Shown: in pieces, positions 44,397-60,200 of the stretch
How positions within the stretch are numbered: the stretch's first letter is position 1
How the letters are laid out: each line of letters opens with the position of its first letter
Source of the DNA: Eutrigla gurnardus
Taxonomy: Eukaryota; Chordata; Actinopteri; Perciformes; Triglidae
Assembly (NCBI GenBank): GCA_963514095.1
Contig: OY741282.1
Location: 16,866,849 to 16,930,848, forward strand
Direction of reading: 5' to 3'
Length of the DNA stretch: 64,000 bases
Program-made: the position numbers and the translations under genes
The notes under the pieces: generated by a model
The model's database searches: none
The model's input: the letters and a program-made list of their open reading frames with translations, nothing else
What the model was told of the DNA's origin: nothing

Positions 44397-46300
44397 GAAA
44401 ATGAAGAACATTTCCTGTAGAATAATGCTACTATGATCATTGAGAATTATTATGCAAATTATTATATTACAACATTGAAAGGCTGATTTCTTGTGATATG
44501 CATTTAAAAAAAATATGTTTGTTTTTTTTTATTATGTTTTCCGTGAAAACTTTATGATGGTATTGCATGATCGCTGCTAAATACGCCACCGGCAGGTTAG
44601 CTTTAACGTTGCTTAGCATAAAGTAAAAAACCACCCTGGAGAAACAGTCGGTCCGGCAGCTGCAACAACCTCTAAATGTGAAATAATGAACATGTTATTT
44701 GTGTTTAATTCATACCAACATAGTTATAACAAACCCTGGTTTTATGGGGGGTTATGGGCCAGACTACTTCCTGGAGGTGTGTGTTGTTACATTTTAGTTT
44801 AGGTTATGGATCAAATCTGTAACAGTTGCATTGAGAGCAGAAAGTTTTTATTATGATTTCCTGGTCCACACAATCCTTTATAATACATATCATTCTTCTC
44901 AAATAGCCATCTGTAAATGTACATTTCTATCCCACAACAAGGACATTATTACATACATACTGTAATAAAGACCTTACCATATTCTAAAGTAAGATAAGAA
45001 CATAAACTAAATAAACTGAGAACCTCAAAGATACAAATCCCCGATCTTCTCTCTCTTTTAATACTTTACTTTTGCTGCATTCTATAATTCAGAGTTTTAA
45101 TGAGCTCATGGCTTCCATCACTGTTAAAAAAAAAAAGCAGGTCAAAGTTCAGAGACTTCTGCAGTTACACACGGTACATGTTGCAGCTTGTGTTGCATAT
45201 TTCAACATCTACAACATTGTGATGCAACATCTACATTGCTTTAAGGTTCTCGTAAATTGCCACAATCCTGTCACCGACATACATACATACATACATGTTG
45301 CATATTTTCATGGTGCAACATGTATGTTGCTTTAAGGATTGTTGCAGCAATCCTGTCACCGCAAGATCTCTGACATGTGAGAAACCTTCATATGTAAGAT
45401 CCTTCAGAAAAAGAGATCCGTCACCAGACGTGGTGATGAAGTTTATTCACACTTAATTTCCTAGTAATAGAATAATTGTAAGGCAGGCAGGCAGGCAGAC
45501 AGACAGACAGACAGGCAGGCAGACAGGCAGGCAGGCAGGCAGACAGGCATGCAGACAGACAGACAGACAGGCAGACAGACAGGCGGACAAGCAGGCAGGC
45601 AGGCAGACGCGGCCGGCGTGTTTAAATAAACAAGACCAGAAATCCAGAAACACGTTGAACCGGTTCTGAATGCTGGTGTTGTTTCCAAGTGGGTGAAAAC
45701 AAAGAGACAGCCGATCACAACAGATCACCTGAGATCACCACAGATCACCAAACACTGCCTTCCCTGTGTGAGATCATCACATACTGTACTACACACGGAC
45801 AAGTGTGTGTTTGAATCTGTCAAAGTGTGTTTTAGTAGGCAGTTGGTGTTGGATTGATTTGTGGCTTCGCTCTGTCTGGTGTGTGTCTGAGAAGAAAGAG
45901 TGACCTCTGCTGTTCCTGAAGTGCAATTAAAAGCATATGTGAGTATAGTCAGCACTACGCATTTGATTTATGTACACAGTATTTATTTAGTTTTATTCAA
46001 AGCAATATAGAAATCATAGTAATCTCTATCAGTCCCACATAGCAATTCATTATAGTAATTATTATGACATCACAAAGCCTCTGATTGACAGATTCATATT
46101 TTAATTCTATTTTGGCTTTTCTACATCACAATTTCACAACATAATATTAAACAAACAGGAAGATGTATATTTGCTTATTATAGGTTGTATTCATGTTAAT
46201 GTGTATATTTTGGACATATTAACATTTTTGGAACAAAAAAAGTTTGGGATCAAATCATTTCGGGGACCCCCTGCAGTAACTCTGAGGAGCCACTAGGGGT
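43451..46300. other. Intergenic with simple repeats
   Basis: (AT)n lies at 44356-44392. A tetranucleotide array of GCAG/ACAG units is at 45480-45607, and (ATAC)n at 45280-45297. A reappearing phrase gcttagcataaag at 44613 is a common fish repeat. A TTTATT near 45980 could be the polyadenylation signal of the ch25h-like gene on the minus strand. No further gene is recognised. Confidence 0.55.
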
Positions 46301-46360
46301 CCCGGACCCCCCTGTTGGAGATCTCTGGTCTAGTCTTCAGTCCAACATTCTGTTAGAGCT

Positions 46361-47293
46361 TTAGTCCTTCCTCCCCTTCTTGGCGTCTGGCTCCCCGGTG
46401 TCCTCGCTGCAGGGTCCCGGCGCCCCGTGGGTGCCTCGCAGATCCCCGTGGGTGCCCCCCAGATCCCCGTGGGTGCCCCCCAGCCAGTCCCAGTGGGAGA
46501 AGAACGGGGCGAAATTGGTGGCGGGCCGCTGGTGGTGGGCATCGTGCTTGGGCGCGCCCCCCCAGAGGCCGAAGGGCACCAGGCGGTGCATGGCCCACGG
46601 GAAGTCGTAGCCGCAGTGGTCCTCGGTGGAGATGTAGATGTTGAAGACCATGAAGGCCCACGTGGTGAGGCAGTGGCACCGCAGCAGGACCGGGTCCACT
46701 GTGGCCCAGAAGCCCACGCTGAACAGCTCCCAGCCCGACAGGTGCTGGGTGACCAGGCTGAAGGGTCGGCTGTACTGGTGGTGCACGGCGTGGAAGGTTC
46801 GGTACAACCAGGGCACGCGGTGGTGCAGCAGGTGCCACAGGTAGTACTGGAAGTCGAAGACCACCGTGCAGCCCAGGACCCCCAGGAAGAGGCTCCAGAG
46901 GGTCGGCGCCTCGCGGGGCAGCGGCGTGGCCGGACGCCACAGCCACTGGGCGACCGCCGCCGGGAAGATGTAGAGCAGGTGGTTGTGCACGGTGACGCCC
47001 AGCGTGGTCCAGATGCCGGGCCAGGTGACAGGTTGGTCTGGGTGGAGCCGGCGGCGGTTGATGCAGGGCCAGGTGGGGGCCAGCAGGTCCAGCAGGGTGT
47101 ACAGACCCACCAGGAGGAAGTAGGTGGTGACGGAGAGCACCACGGGGAAGAGGGGGCTCCTTAGGAGGTCCTGGTGGTTCAGGCGGAGGTAGTCCCAGGC
47201 GGGCTGCAGGACCAAGCCCTGGGACCAGCTCCCAGTCGAGTTGTCCTCGCCCAACATACAGAATACAGTTCTGAGGGACCCGCCTGGAATCAT
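46361..47293 (-). CDS. Cholesterol 25-hydroxylase-like protein, intronless
   Basis: Single-exon frame. ATG occurs at 47291-47293 and again at 47255-47257 (MLGEDNST). The second start gives 298 residues, nearer the ~270 of known CH25H, and I prefer it. The protein belongs to the di-iron sterol desaturase/hydroxylase family of ER membrane enzymes. Three histidine clusters are present: WHLLHH, FHAVHHQYSRPF and KHDAHHQRP. Several hydrophobic segments precede them (FPVVLSVTTYFLLVGLYTLL near residues 40-60), and an NST glycosylation site lies at the N-terminus. CH25H makes 25-hydroxycholesterol, which restrains SREBP and has antiviral roles. The C-terminus is odd: after HWDWLGGT the sequence becomes a 7-residue tandem repeat (GGTHGDL). 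Fish carry several ch25h-like paralogs and I cannot say which this is. It sits between f2rl1 and s100z, not a position I recall for mammalian CH25H. Confidence 0.85.
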   Translation of the reverse strand: MIPGGSLRTVFCMLGEDNSTGSWSQGLVLQPAWDYLRLNHQDLLRSPLFPVVLSVTTYFLLVGLYTLLDLLAPTWPCINRRRLHPDQPVTWPGIWTTLGVTVHNHLLYIFPAAVAQWLWRPATPLPREAPTLWSLFLGVLGCTVVFDFQYYLWHLLHHRVPWLYRTFHAVHHQYSRPFSLVTQHLSGWELFSVGFWATVDPVLLRCHCLTTWAFMVFNIYISTEDHCGYDFPWAMHRLVPFGLWGGAPKHDAHHQRPATNFAPFFSHWDWLGGTHGDLGGTHGDLRGTHGAPGPCSEDTGEPDAKKGRKD

Positions 47294-47624
47294 CGTCGGC
47301 GGCGAGGGCGAGTCTGAGGACGAGGAGCAGCAGAGGGATGTCGTGCCAAATTGGAGCGGCGGACCATCACAGCCTCTTATGTATGTTCAAGCCCCACCTC
47401 CGCCCCCCCACATCCACCACCACCCCCCACATCCACCACCCCCCCCCAAACCACCACCACCCCTTGCTTTTAGAAGAAGGCCTTTTCATGGGCACAAGGA
47501 CCGGAGCCAGGACTCAGGATCGAGGCCACAACAGACCTCGTTTCTGACCCAGATCATGGAGAGCCGACTTCCGTTCACTTGGGTTACTGACTTTGTCACA
47601 CACACACTCTCACACACACACACA

Positions 47625-47655
<31 letters not shown>

Positions 47656-47782
47656 TATACACACACACAAAAATGCACACACACGCGCACACACACATAC
47701 AAAGGAGCTTATTTATTATACTTAGTTATATATTCACTGCTGAACGTTAATGTTTTTGTGCTTTCTCATTCTCAGATCGTCC

Positions 47783-47841
<59 letters not shown>

Positions 47842-48250
47842 ACACACACACACACACATACACACACACAAAAATGCACACACACACAGCATGAAACAGT
47901 AATTAATCATAGAAAGCTGACATGTAAGACGTGAATTCAAAAGCACTTTTCTTTCTGAATCCGGATCGTCGTTTGTTTACAGCAACAACACAAATATGTA
48001 ACTGTCGGGAATCAAACTGTTTTTATGGTTTGACTCGATCATTGATCATCATTAACTTACAAACCAAACACTCACATCCTGTCTCTAACAGGACAGTTTA
48101 CACATCTCACTCATCAGGACTCTTTCTGTTAACACTGATCAGCCATTAGAGGGCAGTCAAGTCAAGTCTTCACCAAAGAGCCTCGAAGAGAAATCCAACT
48201 GGACACTACAGGTGAAAACAGGAACAATAGATTTGTTTTTCTTCTTTCTC

Positions 48251-48295
48251 TAGGGTTAGGGTTGGGGTTAGGGTTTGGGTTAGGGTTAGTGTTAG
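48251..48295 (+). repeat. Interstitial telomere-like (TTAGGG)n array
   Basis: tagggttagggttggggtta is followed by gggtttgggttagggttagt: about seven units with single-base variants. Confidence 0.85.
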
Positions 48296-49914
48296 CTAGT
48301 TGTGTAACTACTATTACAAAGGCATTATAAAAAATGTCAGTATAACAATGGTACGCCTAATTCTAATTTATGGAGGAGACATCTTGTAAAAACATGTTAG
48401 GATGCACCAGAATGTGAGAAATTGCATCACATTTAGAGAATAAAGACCGACCGGGGAGAGAAAACAGTAGTCGGTCACTTCAGGCGGCGTGAAAACGTGA
48501 TGCTGAGAGGATCACAGCTACGGTGACGCCTCGGACAAAAACCTGCATTTTTTCTTACCTTCGTCATATTTAGCACTTTAGGCCGCTAAATAATACCTTA
48601 ATGAATGTTTCATTGATGTCTGAATATTGTTAGGATAATAATAAAACTGGTCTGGGTCCAGAATCATGTCAGGGATCATCAACAGGTGCAGGTCTACGTC
48701 GACCTGAACGGAGCCCCCGGCCATCGTGGTCCACAGCAGCGGTGGGAAACCTGAGGAACCAGAGTCGGTGTGGCAGAGCGAGGATCAAACGTCCGCAGAA
48801 CCAAACGTGAACTTTGAACCTAATTATGGAGCTGAACTTTGGATACTTCATGCATTCAGTCATTGTTTTGTGACTCACTATGAATATATTTGAAGATCTT
48901 ATGCAACAGGACATTTCTGAGGTTCAAACAGAATCAAAGCATCGCCTCTTGTTGTCTTTGCAGTGACGTTGAAGGGGACCACGAGAGACCACGAGGGACC
49001 ACGAGGGAAGATACATCGTCTGTCACGAAGGTAGGAGGCCAGCTGTAAAATCCAGTGTAGACATGCAATTATATATTTAAATAAAAATCTAATAGTACAG
49101 TTTATGTACTATGAATCTAAGAGTAAAATTAAAAAATAATCCTATGTATTGGCGGTTCTGCTTTATGAGGATTTGTGTCTGTTTTCTATCAGCGCCGTAA
49201 AGAAGGGAAACTGTTTCATCACCTGAACAAATGGAAACCCCTTTGTCTTATTTCCACTCGTTGGCTGCAAGTGGAAGAGGAAGTTGCAGAGACACCTGAC
49301 AGCTGGCGTCCCTCAGGTGTCGCCTTCGGGCCCCGCTGCTATTCTCCGATGTCAGTTATGACACAGAGGGACAATCACGTACGGGAGCGACCGTCGGACA
49401 CGGAGTGACAATGAAGGATGAAAGCGTCCGCCGCTAAAAATAAAACCCTCCAACGACAACGTGACTTCAGTCACAAGGTGAGACGGAGCAGAGCCGCAAC
49501 GCAAGGTTGAAACCGGAGGAGAACACGCTCGCAAAGTCAACCTCGTCTTCTAGAAATCAGCTTTCAATCGCCACGTATTCTGATCAATAAACTCCTAGAA
49601 GAGAGGACTTAAAATGTTTAGTGACGACATAATTATCTGTTTTCCTCCCGACAATACGGCCTAAAGGTCAAAGGGTCATTCATTCAAAATTCATCAAAGG
49701 TGATTTGAACTTTTATATAAATATAAGCATGTGTATGTGACGTCATGATGACATCATCAGGTCTAACCTTTGTAACGGTTGCTGATCCAGGTTGGGGGAC
49801 GGGTCAGTCCTCTGATGATGATCTGGATCCACTAGTAAAGGAGAAATGCTGCCCCCTACATGTCGGCAGCAGGTAAACGGGTATTACACATCGCTGCTTT
49901 GATTAAGCACTTAG

Positions 49915-50245
49915 ATAGTCTTCATGGATCTCGACCCGTCCTCTTCATAGATCTGGACCCGTCCTCTTCATGGATCTGGACCCGTCGGCTTTGTAGATCT
50001 GGGCCCGTCCTCCTCATGGATCTGGACCCGTCATCTAAGTAGATCTGGACCCATCATCTTCATAGATCTGGACCTGTCCTCTTCGTTGATCAAGACCCGT
50101 CCTCTTCATGGATCTGGACCCGTCTTCTTCTTAGATCTGGACCCGTCCTCTTCATAGATCTGGACCCGTCCTCTTTGTTGATCTGGGCCCGTCCTCCTCA
50201 TGGATCTGGACCCGTCATCTAAGTAGATCTGGACCCGTCCTCCCC
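49915..50245. repeat. Minisatellite with unit ~24 bp (catggatctggacccgtcct)
   Basis: About 13 units of tcttcatagatctggacccg with variants (tcggctttg, tcatctaag). Confidence 0.9.
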
Positions 50246-50563
50246 CTGCAGAGCCCCCCGGGGTTACCCTGGTACATGTGTTGTTTTCCACCCAGCAGCC
50301 TGATTAAGACCTGGAAAGAGAGACGGGGTTTCCATGGGGGCGTCTCACCTGAGGAATTAATTATCGGCACAAAGAGGACAGCCGCTTGGCATCACCTCAC
50401 TTCCTCATAAACAAGCTGAGCGCGGCGTCTCCCATCACACCTGTACGGGACTCTAACCAGGTGAGATCTGATCCTGTACTCTCTCCATGCACACCATGTA
50501 CATTCCACTCAAATGTCCTTTTTGTTGGTCAGGAAGCTGCAAGCTCTTCATCCTTCCAGCAGA

Positions 50564-51737
50564 ATGCCGAGTCAACTCGAGGGTGCGATGGACGCGCTCA
50601 TCACGGTTTTCTACAACTACTCGGGGAACGACGGGGACAAGTACAAACTCAACAAGGGCGAGCTGAAGGAGCTGCTGAACAGCGAGCTCACCGACTTCCT
50701 CACGGTACGTTGTGTGATCCATCCTGTCCTTTTTAATAGAAGTTTCTGCATCGTCTTCCCAAAGAGGGAAACATATACAGACATAAAGCTAAGTAGGAAA
50801 CAAGATGCTGCCGGACCGGGAAGCCGGTCCTGCTCCCTGTTGTAGTCCTGAATGGTGTTGTAGTCTCCGTGGATGTTGGGCCTTTAGTGTGAGCGTCAGG
50901 ATACCGACAGAAAGCAAGGGGAAGTGAACGCAACGCTGGGATTTCAAGTGGAATATTTATGTAAAAAAACAGCATTGTGGTTTGTGCCATAAAATGTGAC
51001 AAATTGTATTTATTCTATGATGAGCGTTTTTTTTTATTTTGTCAATTTATCTTATTAAAGGTAGAGTAGTTGATTCTATTCAGAAACACTTTCTGTTATA
51101 GAACTTGAATTCCTCATAACATACTAATAGTGATGAATTCATTAAATGCTCTGACATTAAAAAAAATGTAAAAATTAAATCTGTAAAAAAAAAAAAAAAC
51201 CCATCCAATCAAAAAAGTTGAGCGGGAAAAATGAATTGGACGTCCCGGCTGCCCGTCAACGCTGACTTCCTGATCACACTCGTTTGGCGTTCTGCTGGTT
51301 GGGAATGTGAAGTGTGACCTTCTCATGTCCCTGGTGTACTCCCGTGGATCTATTACGACCAATGCTGGTATTTTATTGATTAAAGACCTTTTGGATGACG
51401 CTTCACCGCCGACCAGAGTCGCCTGAACGTGACATCAGAGAAGCGGTGCTGCTTTAAAGTGGAGCGGCTGACCTTGACTGAGGAAATTGTGTTTTTCTCA
51501 TTGATTGTTATCTCGCCGTGTGAAATAGAGGCTGGAGGATGGAAGGGGGGATGTGGTTTCAGATAAGAACCGGCCCCTCGAGTCCGAGTACCAGTCTGAG
51601 CATGATTGAGACCAAGGACTCGATATATATTCTCAAATATATATGGGAAGCCAAAAGACAGAGAATATATATATATATTCTCTGTCTTTTGGCTTCCCGT
51701 CCTCCGTCACTCGGACGGGAAGCCTCAGGTGCTCACA

Positions 51738-51771
<34 letters not shown>

Positions 51772-52938
51772 GGTGGCCCATATCGCCTCCAAATATAGAC
51801 ACTCCCATGATGTCATCGCCTCCCCTCAGGCTGCAGTCACCTCTGAGAATAGACGGCGACACTTTCCTCCGACAGAAAACACGACACTCGCTCACTTGAT
51901 AGGTTACTGTATATCAACTTCTTATTTTCTTTATATTTATTTATTATTATTTCAATTTCATCTTAGCTTCAATTTGACTCCCAGTTCATTTTAAAACAAC
52001 TATTTTATGAAATTACTTTTATATTTAAATAAAAGTAATTTCATAATTCAGTTTGGATGAAACTATTTGACTTAACATCTTTTACATCACTGTGAAGTCT
52101 ATCGGATCCAATTTCTTTCAGATAAATTTAATTTATTAAAGCTAAATTCACCTCCTTTTTTGTTTTTGTATAAACACATTGTGTTAGCCGATGCAAATTC
52201 GTCATTTAATATGTTGTTATCATATAATATGTTGTTACTGGGGATATACACCTGTATTTAACAGCCAACTGTTAAATGTTCCTACATATGTTCCTATTTT
52301 TCCCCCAAAATAAAATCAATCCCATCTGAGATCGATCTCAGCGTGGGCCGCGTTTTGATTCCAATTGATTCCAATCTTTGCTAAAAAAAACAATAGTTGA
52401 CCTAAATGAGTGTGGCGACGGCGTGCAGGTCAGCGGGGCCTCAAGAGGTCGGAGGGCGTGAAAAATCAAAGTCGTGTTCTTGTTTCTAATCCTGGAGGAA
52501 AATGTGTTTGTGTTTGATCTCACGGCTCATTTAGCAGCGACATCACTCCACTCGCCGCCTCGGCCTCGAGTCGATGCAGCACTCTGATCACGACCACGAC
52601 GTGCTGGAACTCATCCTGCACCACTTCCTGTATCATTAACCTAAATACACAATATGTGAACGGTATTCTTAATTGCCAATTAAAAATACCTTTAACATGA
52701 ACCGTATGGGGGCTCTGAGATGTCAAAACTATTGGCTAACACGTCCGATCATTAAAAAAAGCTGCTGTTCCTGTTTCCCCAGTCTCAGAAGGATCCGATG
52801 CTGGTGGAGAAGATCATGAATGACCTGGACTCAAACAAAGACAACGAGGTGGATTTCAACGAGTTTGTGGTGTTGGTCGCCGCCCTGACGGTCGCCTGCA
52901 ACGACTTCTTCCAAGAACAGAAGAAGAAAACCAAGTAG
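50564..52938 (+). CDS. s100z: S100 calcium-binding protein Z
   Basis: Coding exons are 50564-50704 (47 codons) and 52783-52938 (51 codons plus stop), with a phase-0 intron, for a 98-residue protein. S100 proteins are small EF-hand dimers. The N-terminal pseudo-EF loop lies around NYSGNDGDKYKLNKGELKEL (residues 18-37). The canonical C-terminal EF loop is DLDSNKDNEVDFNEF, with acidic ligands at positions 1, 3, 5 and 12. The C-terminal helix reads VVLVAALTVACNDFFQEQKK, almost identical to what I recall of human S100Z. The start MPSQLEGAMD matches human MPTQLEMAMD. An upstream non-coding exon probably ends at 50460 (accag|gtgaga), with an acceptor at about 50531 or 50559. Position next to crhbp matches other vertebrates. 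The second intron holds two perfect AT-rich palindromes and an (ATC)n repeat. Confidence 0.93.
51645..51698. repeat. Perfect 54-bp palindrome in the s100z intron
   Basis: Arms of 27 bases, starting gggaagccaaaagacagaga and ending in its exact reverse complement, meet in an ATAT core with no spacer. A second short hairpin (cccgtcc...ggacggg) follows directly. Confidence 0.92.
51738..51772. repeat. (ATC)n trinucleotide repeat
   Basis: About eleven catcat units in the s100z intron. Confidence 0.9.
52005..52046. repeat. 18-bp-arm inverted repeat, AT-rich
   Basis: ttatgaaattacttttat (52005-52022) and its exact reverse complement (52029-52046) are separated by six bases. Confidence 0.85.
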
Positions 52939-57252
<4,314 letters not shown>

Positions 57253-60200
57253 TCAGGTGTTGAAGCAGAAGTCCTCCACGTTGTTGAGTTTGATGGTCTG
57301 CAGCTCCTGGCGGTCCAGCAGCCGGTAGCTGAAGGAGACCCGGCTCACGAAGGTCCCGCTGGAGACCATCCTCACCACGGTGTTGTCACAGCCGACCTTC
57401 ACGTGGGCTGCAGGGGGGGTATAAAGGGACGGGTATTCAAGGGACGGGTATAAAGGGATGGGGTATTAAAGGGACGGGGTATTAAAGGGACGGGGTATTA
57501 AAGGGATGGGGTATTAAAGGGACGGGTATGCAAGGGACGAGTATTCAAGGGACGGGTATAAAGGGACGGGTATAAAGGGACGGGTATAAAGGGACGGGGT
57601 ATTAAAGGGATGGGGTATTAAAGGGACGGGGTATTAAAGGGATGGGGTATTAAAGGGACGGGTATTCAAGGGACAGGGTATAAAGGGACGGGGTATAAAG
57701 GAACAGGGTATTAAAGGGACGGGTATTAAAGTGACGGGGTATTAAAGGGACGGGTATTAATGGGACGAGTATTCAAGGGATGGGTATTAAAGGGACGGGG
57801 CATTAAAGGGACGGGGCATTAAAGGGATGGGGTATAAAGGGACTGGGTATTAAAGGGACGGGGTATTAAACGGATGGGGTATAAAGGGACTGGGTATTAA
57901 AGGGACGGGGTATTAAAAGGGACGGGTATTAAAGGGACGGGGCATTAAAGGGATGGGGCATTAAAGGGATGGGGTATTAAAGGGATGGGGTATAAAGGGA
58001 CTGGGTATTAAAGGGACTGGGTATTAAAGGGACGGGGTATTAAAGGGATGGGGTATAAAGGGACTGGGTATTAAAGGGACGTATCTCACACAGAAACAGG
58101 ACAAACATCAGAGGAACTTGAATTGATTGTTGAAGAAGATTAGCTTCTTCATCTCGAGCTGCAGTTTGATGGATGAACGTCGTGATGTTGTTACTGTGAG
58201 CTGACGTCACATTTTGTTTTCTGTATTTTTATTATTAGTATGATTTATATCTTGATCATTTTAGTTTTTTGACCAATAACATCTCCACTTTTTTCCCCCT
58301 ATGTTTGTTTATTAACAGTATTACAATTTTTTTATTACTACCATCATTATCTTTCATTATTATTACTGTTATTATTAGTATTAGTATTATAAATAGTATT
58401 ACTGTTATTATAAGTATTAGTTTTATAAATAGTATTACTGTTATTATTAGTATTATAAATAGTATTACTGTTATTATAACAATTTGCATTATTATTGTTA
58501 CGATTATTTTTTTTATGATTATTATTAAAAAAAAAATGTAAATATATGTATTCAGTTGTAGCTTTGTTTTTCATATATTATCCCCTTGATATCAATTCCT
58601 GATGTCCACACACACACACACTGTACTGTCTTGTCTCTCACAGTGTCGGTCTCGTTATGTCTCACTTTGTCCTGTATTGCATCACTTATAAAAACAATAA
58701 GAACAATAACATTTAGGGATATAAGAAGCTCTCGGTTGGGGGTGAAGGGGGGATCATGTGACTCACCGGGTCCAGTGAAGGACATGCAGAGGTCGGTGAT
58801 GGGCAGCAGCTTCGACGTGTCGATGCCGTTTCCTCCGAGCAGCTGCACGAAATCCCCCGAACCGGCACAACCGGGCAGCGACCGCTGTGGGAGCGTCGTA
58901 AAGGGTCAGTCCACTCAAACCACGCTTCACAGCAAAAACAAAGGTGGTTAACGAGCACCTGAATGTAGCATTAACGGCTCGGGAAGATTGAACAAACACA
59001 GGACTTTCACCCGGGAGACAGCTGTTCGTGTCCCGTGTGAGATCGAGTTAACGTTGGTTTGTTTCATCGTAGTTTTTAGAACTTGGATTTTTATTTTGAC
59101 CAAGCGTCAGCGTTCGACATACATCACTGTTATGTTCAACAACTGGAACAAAGGTCAGTTTAGCTCGTGAGCGTGCTAACATTTGCTAATTATCTCTATA
59201 CACCAAGTACAGCCGAGGATGACGGGAATGCCGTTGGTTTTGCAGATTGTTTTTGGTGATAAAAAACAAATTTCCCAGCATGCAGTTCTACCCAGAAATC
59301 ATGTTGCAGATCTGTAAATTGGGTTGAACAAACACGGGACTTTCACCCGGGAGACAGCTGTTTGTGTCCCGCGTGAGATCGAGTTAACGTTGGTTTATTT
59401 CTCTGTAGTTTTGTTTAAAAATGGACTTTGTGAACTTTGAAGCCGACCGTTAGCGTTTGACGAGATAGTGTGTTTAATTCTTTGCTGCTTTTGAACAAAA
59501 GTAAAATTCACCTCATTGGGAGTCGTGGGACAAAAACGTGAGCTCAATGAGCCGAGGAAACGTTAACGTGATATACTTGAATGTTTGTTCACCTTGGGGA
59601 GGTTGTTGTGGTGCCCCAGGCTGAACTCGGAGACCTCGATCTCCACCGGGTAGATGATGGAGAAGCTGCAGTTCCTGTGCTGCTGAGGGATCACCATCGT
59701 GTAGCTGCCTTCTGGTGACTGGGAGATGACATTGCAGGCTGCGAGGAAAAACACCAGGATTTAAAGGATTGAAGCACAGATAACAAGTTCCTGTTGTGTC
59801 AAATATCTAACACAATATGCTTTTTTTTTAAAGTGTTCATTTTCTTTCTGATTATTTGAGTTTAGATCTAAGATTTAAAAGAAATTCAAGTCTTCTACCA
59901 TGAAAAACTATGAAAATTTGGGTTTAACAGAGAAATCGACAGTTTTTCGGTTAAATGTCCTTAAATGTAGCTTTTTAATTTTTCATGTGATCCCTGATCC
60001 TGATCCTGATCCAGACTCATAGTAATCATCATCTTGCATCATCACCATGGAAACATGAACGTATATCGATCTACTCACGCAGAGGGTTGACGTGCTTCCT
60101 GACCGTCAGCGTGAAGCGGCTGCCGGTCTCGTGGATCCGGAAGAAGACCATGGCCACGTTCTGAGAGGAGCGCACGGTCCTCCTGGGGGGTCCCGGGTCG

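Larger units (their letters stand above)
47294..50385. other. Intergenic with CA repeats and interstitial telomere-like repeats
   Basis: CA-rich microsatellites are at 47596-47700 and 47784-47890. An imperfect (TTAGGG)n array is at 48251-48295. A minisatellite is at 49915-50245. I see no exon, although a 5' non-coding exon of s100z could lie here. Confidence 0.55.

Noticed and set aside
48669..48914. GC-rich stretch with possible coding exon (VQVYVDLNGAP)
   Set aside because: Stops after a few codons and has no splice sites or domain.
49915..50250. Regularly spaced repeats suggestive of a CRISPR-like array
   Set aside because: Units are contiguous with no unique spacers, in a vertebrate genome; a plain minisatellite.
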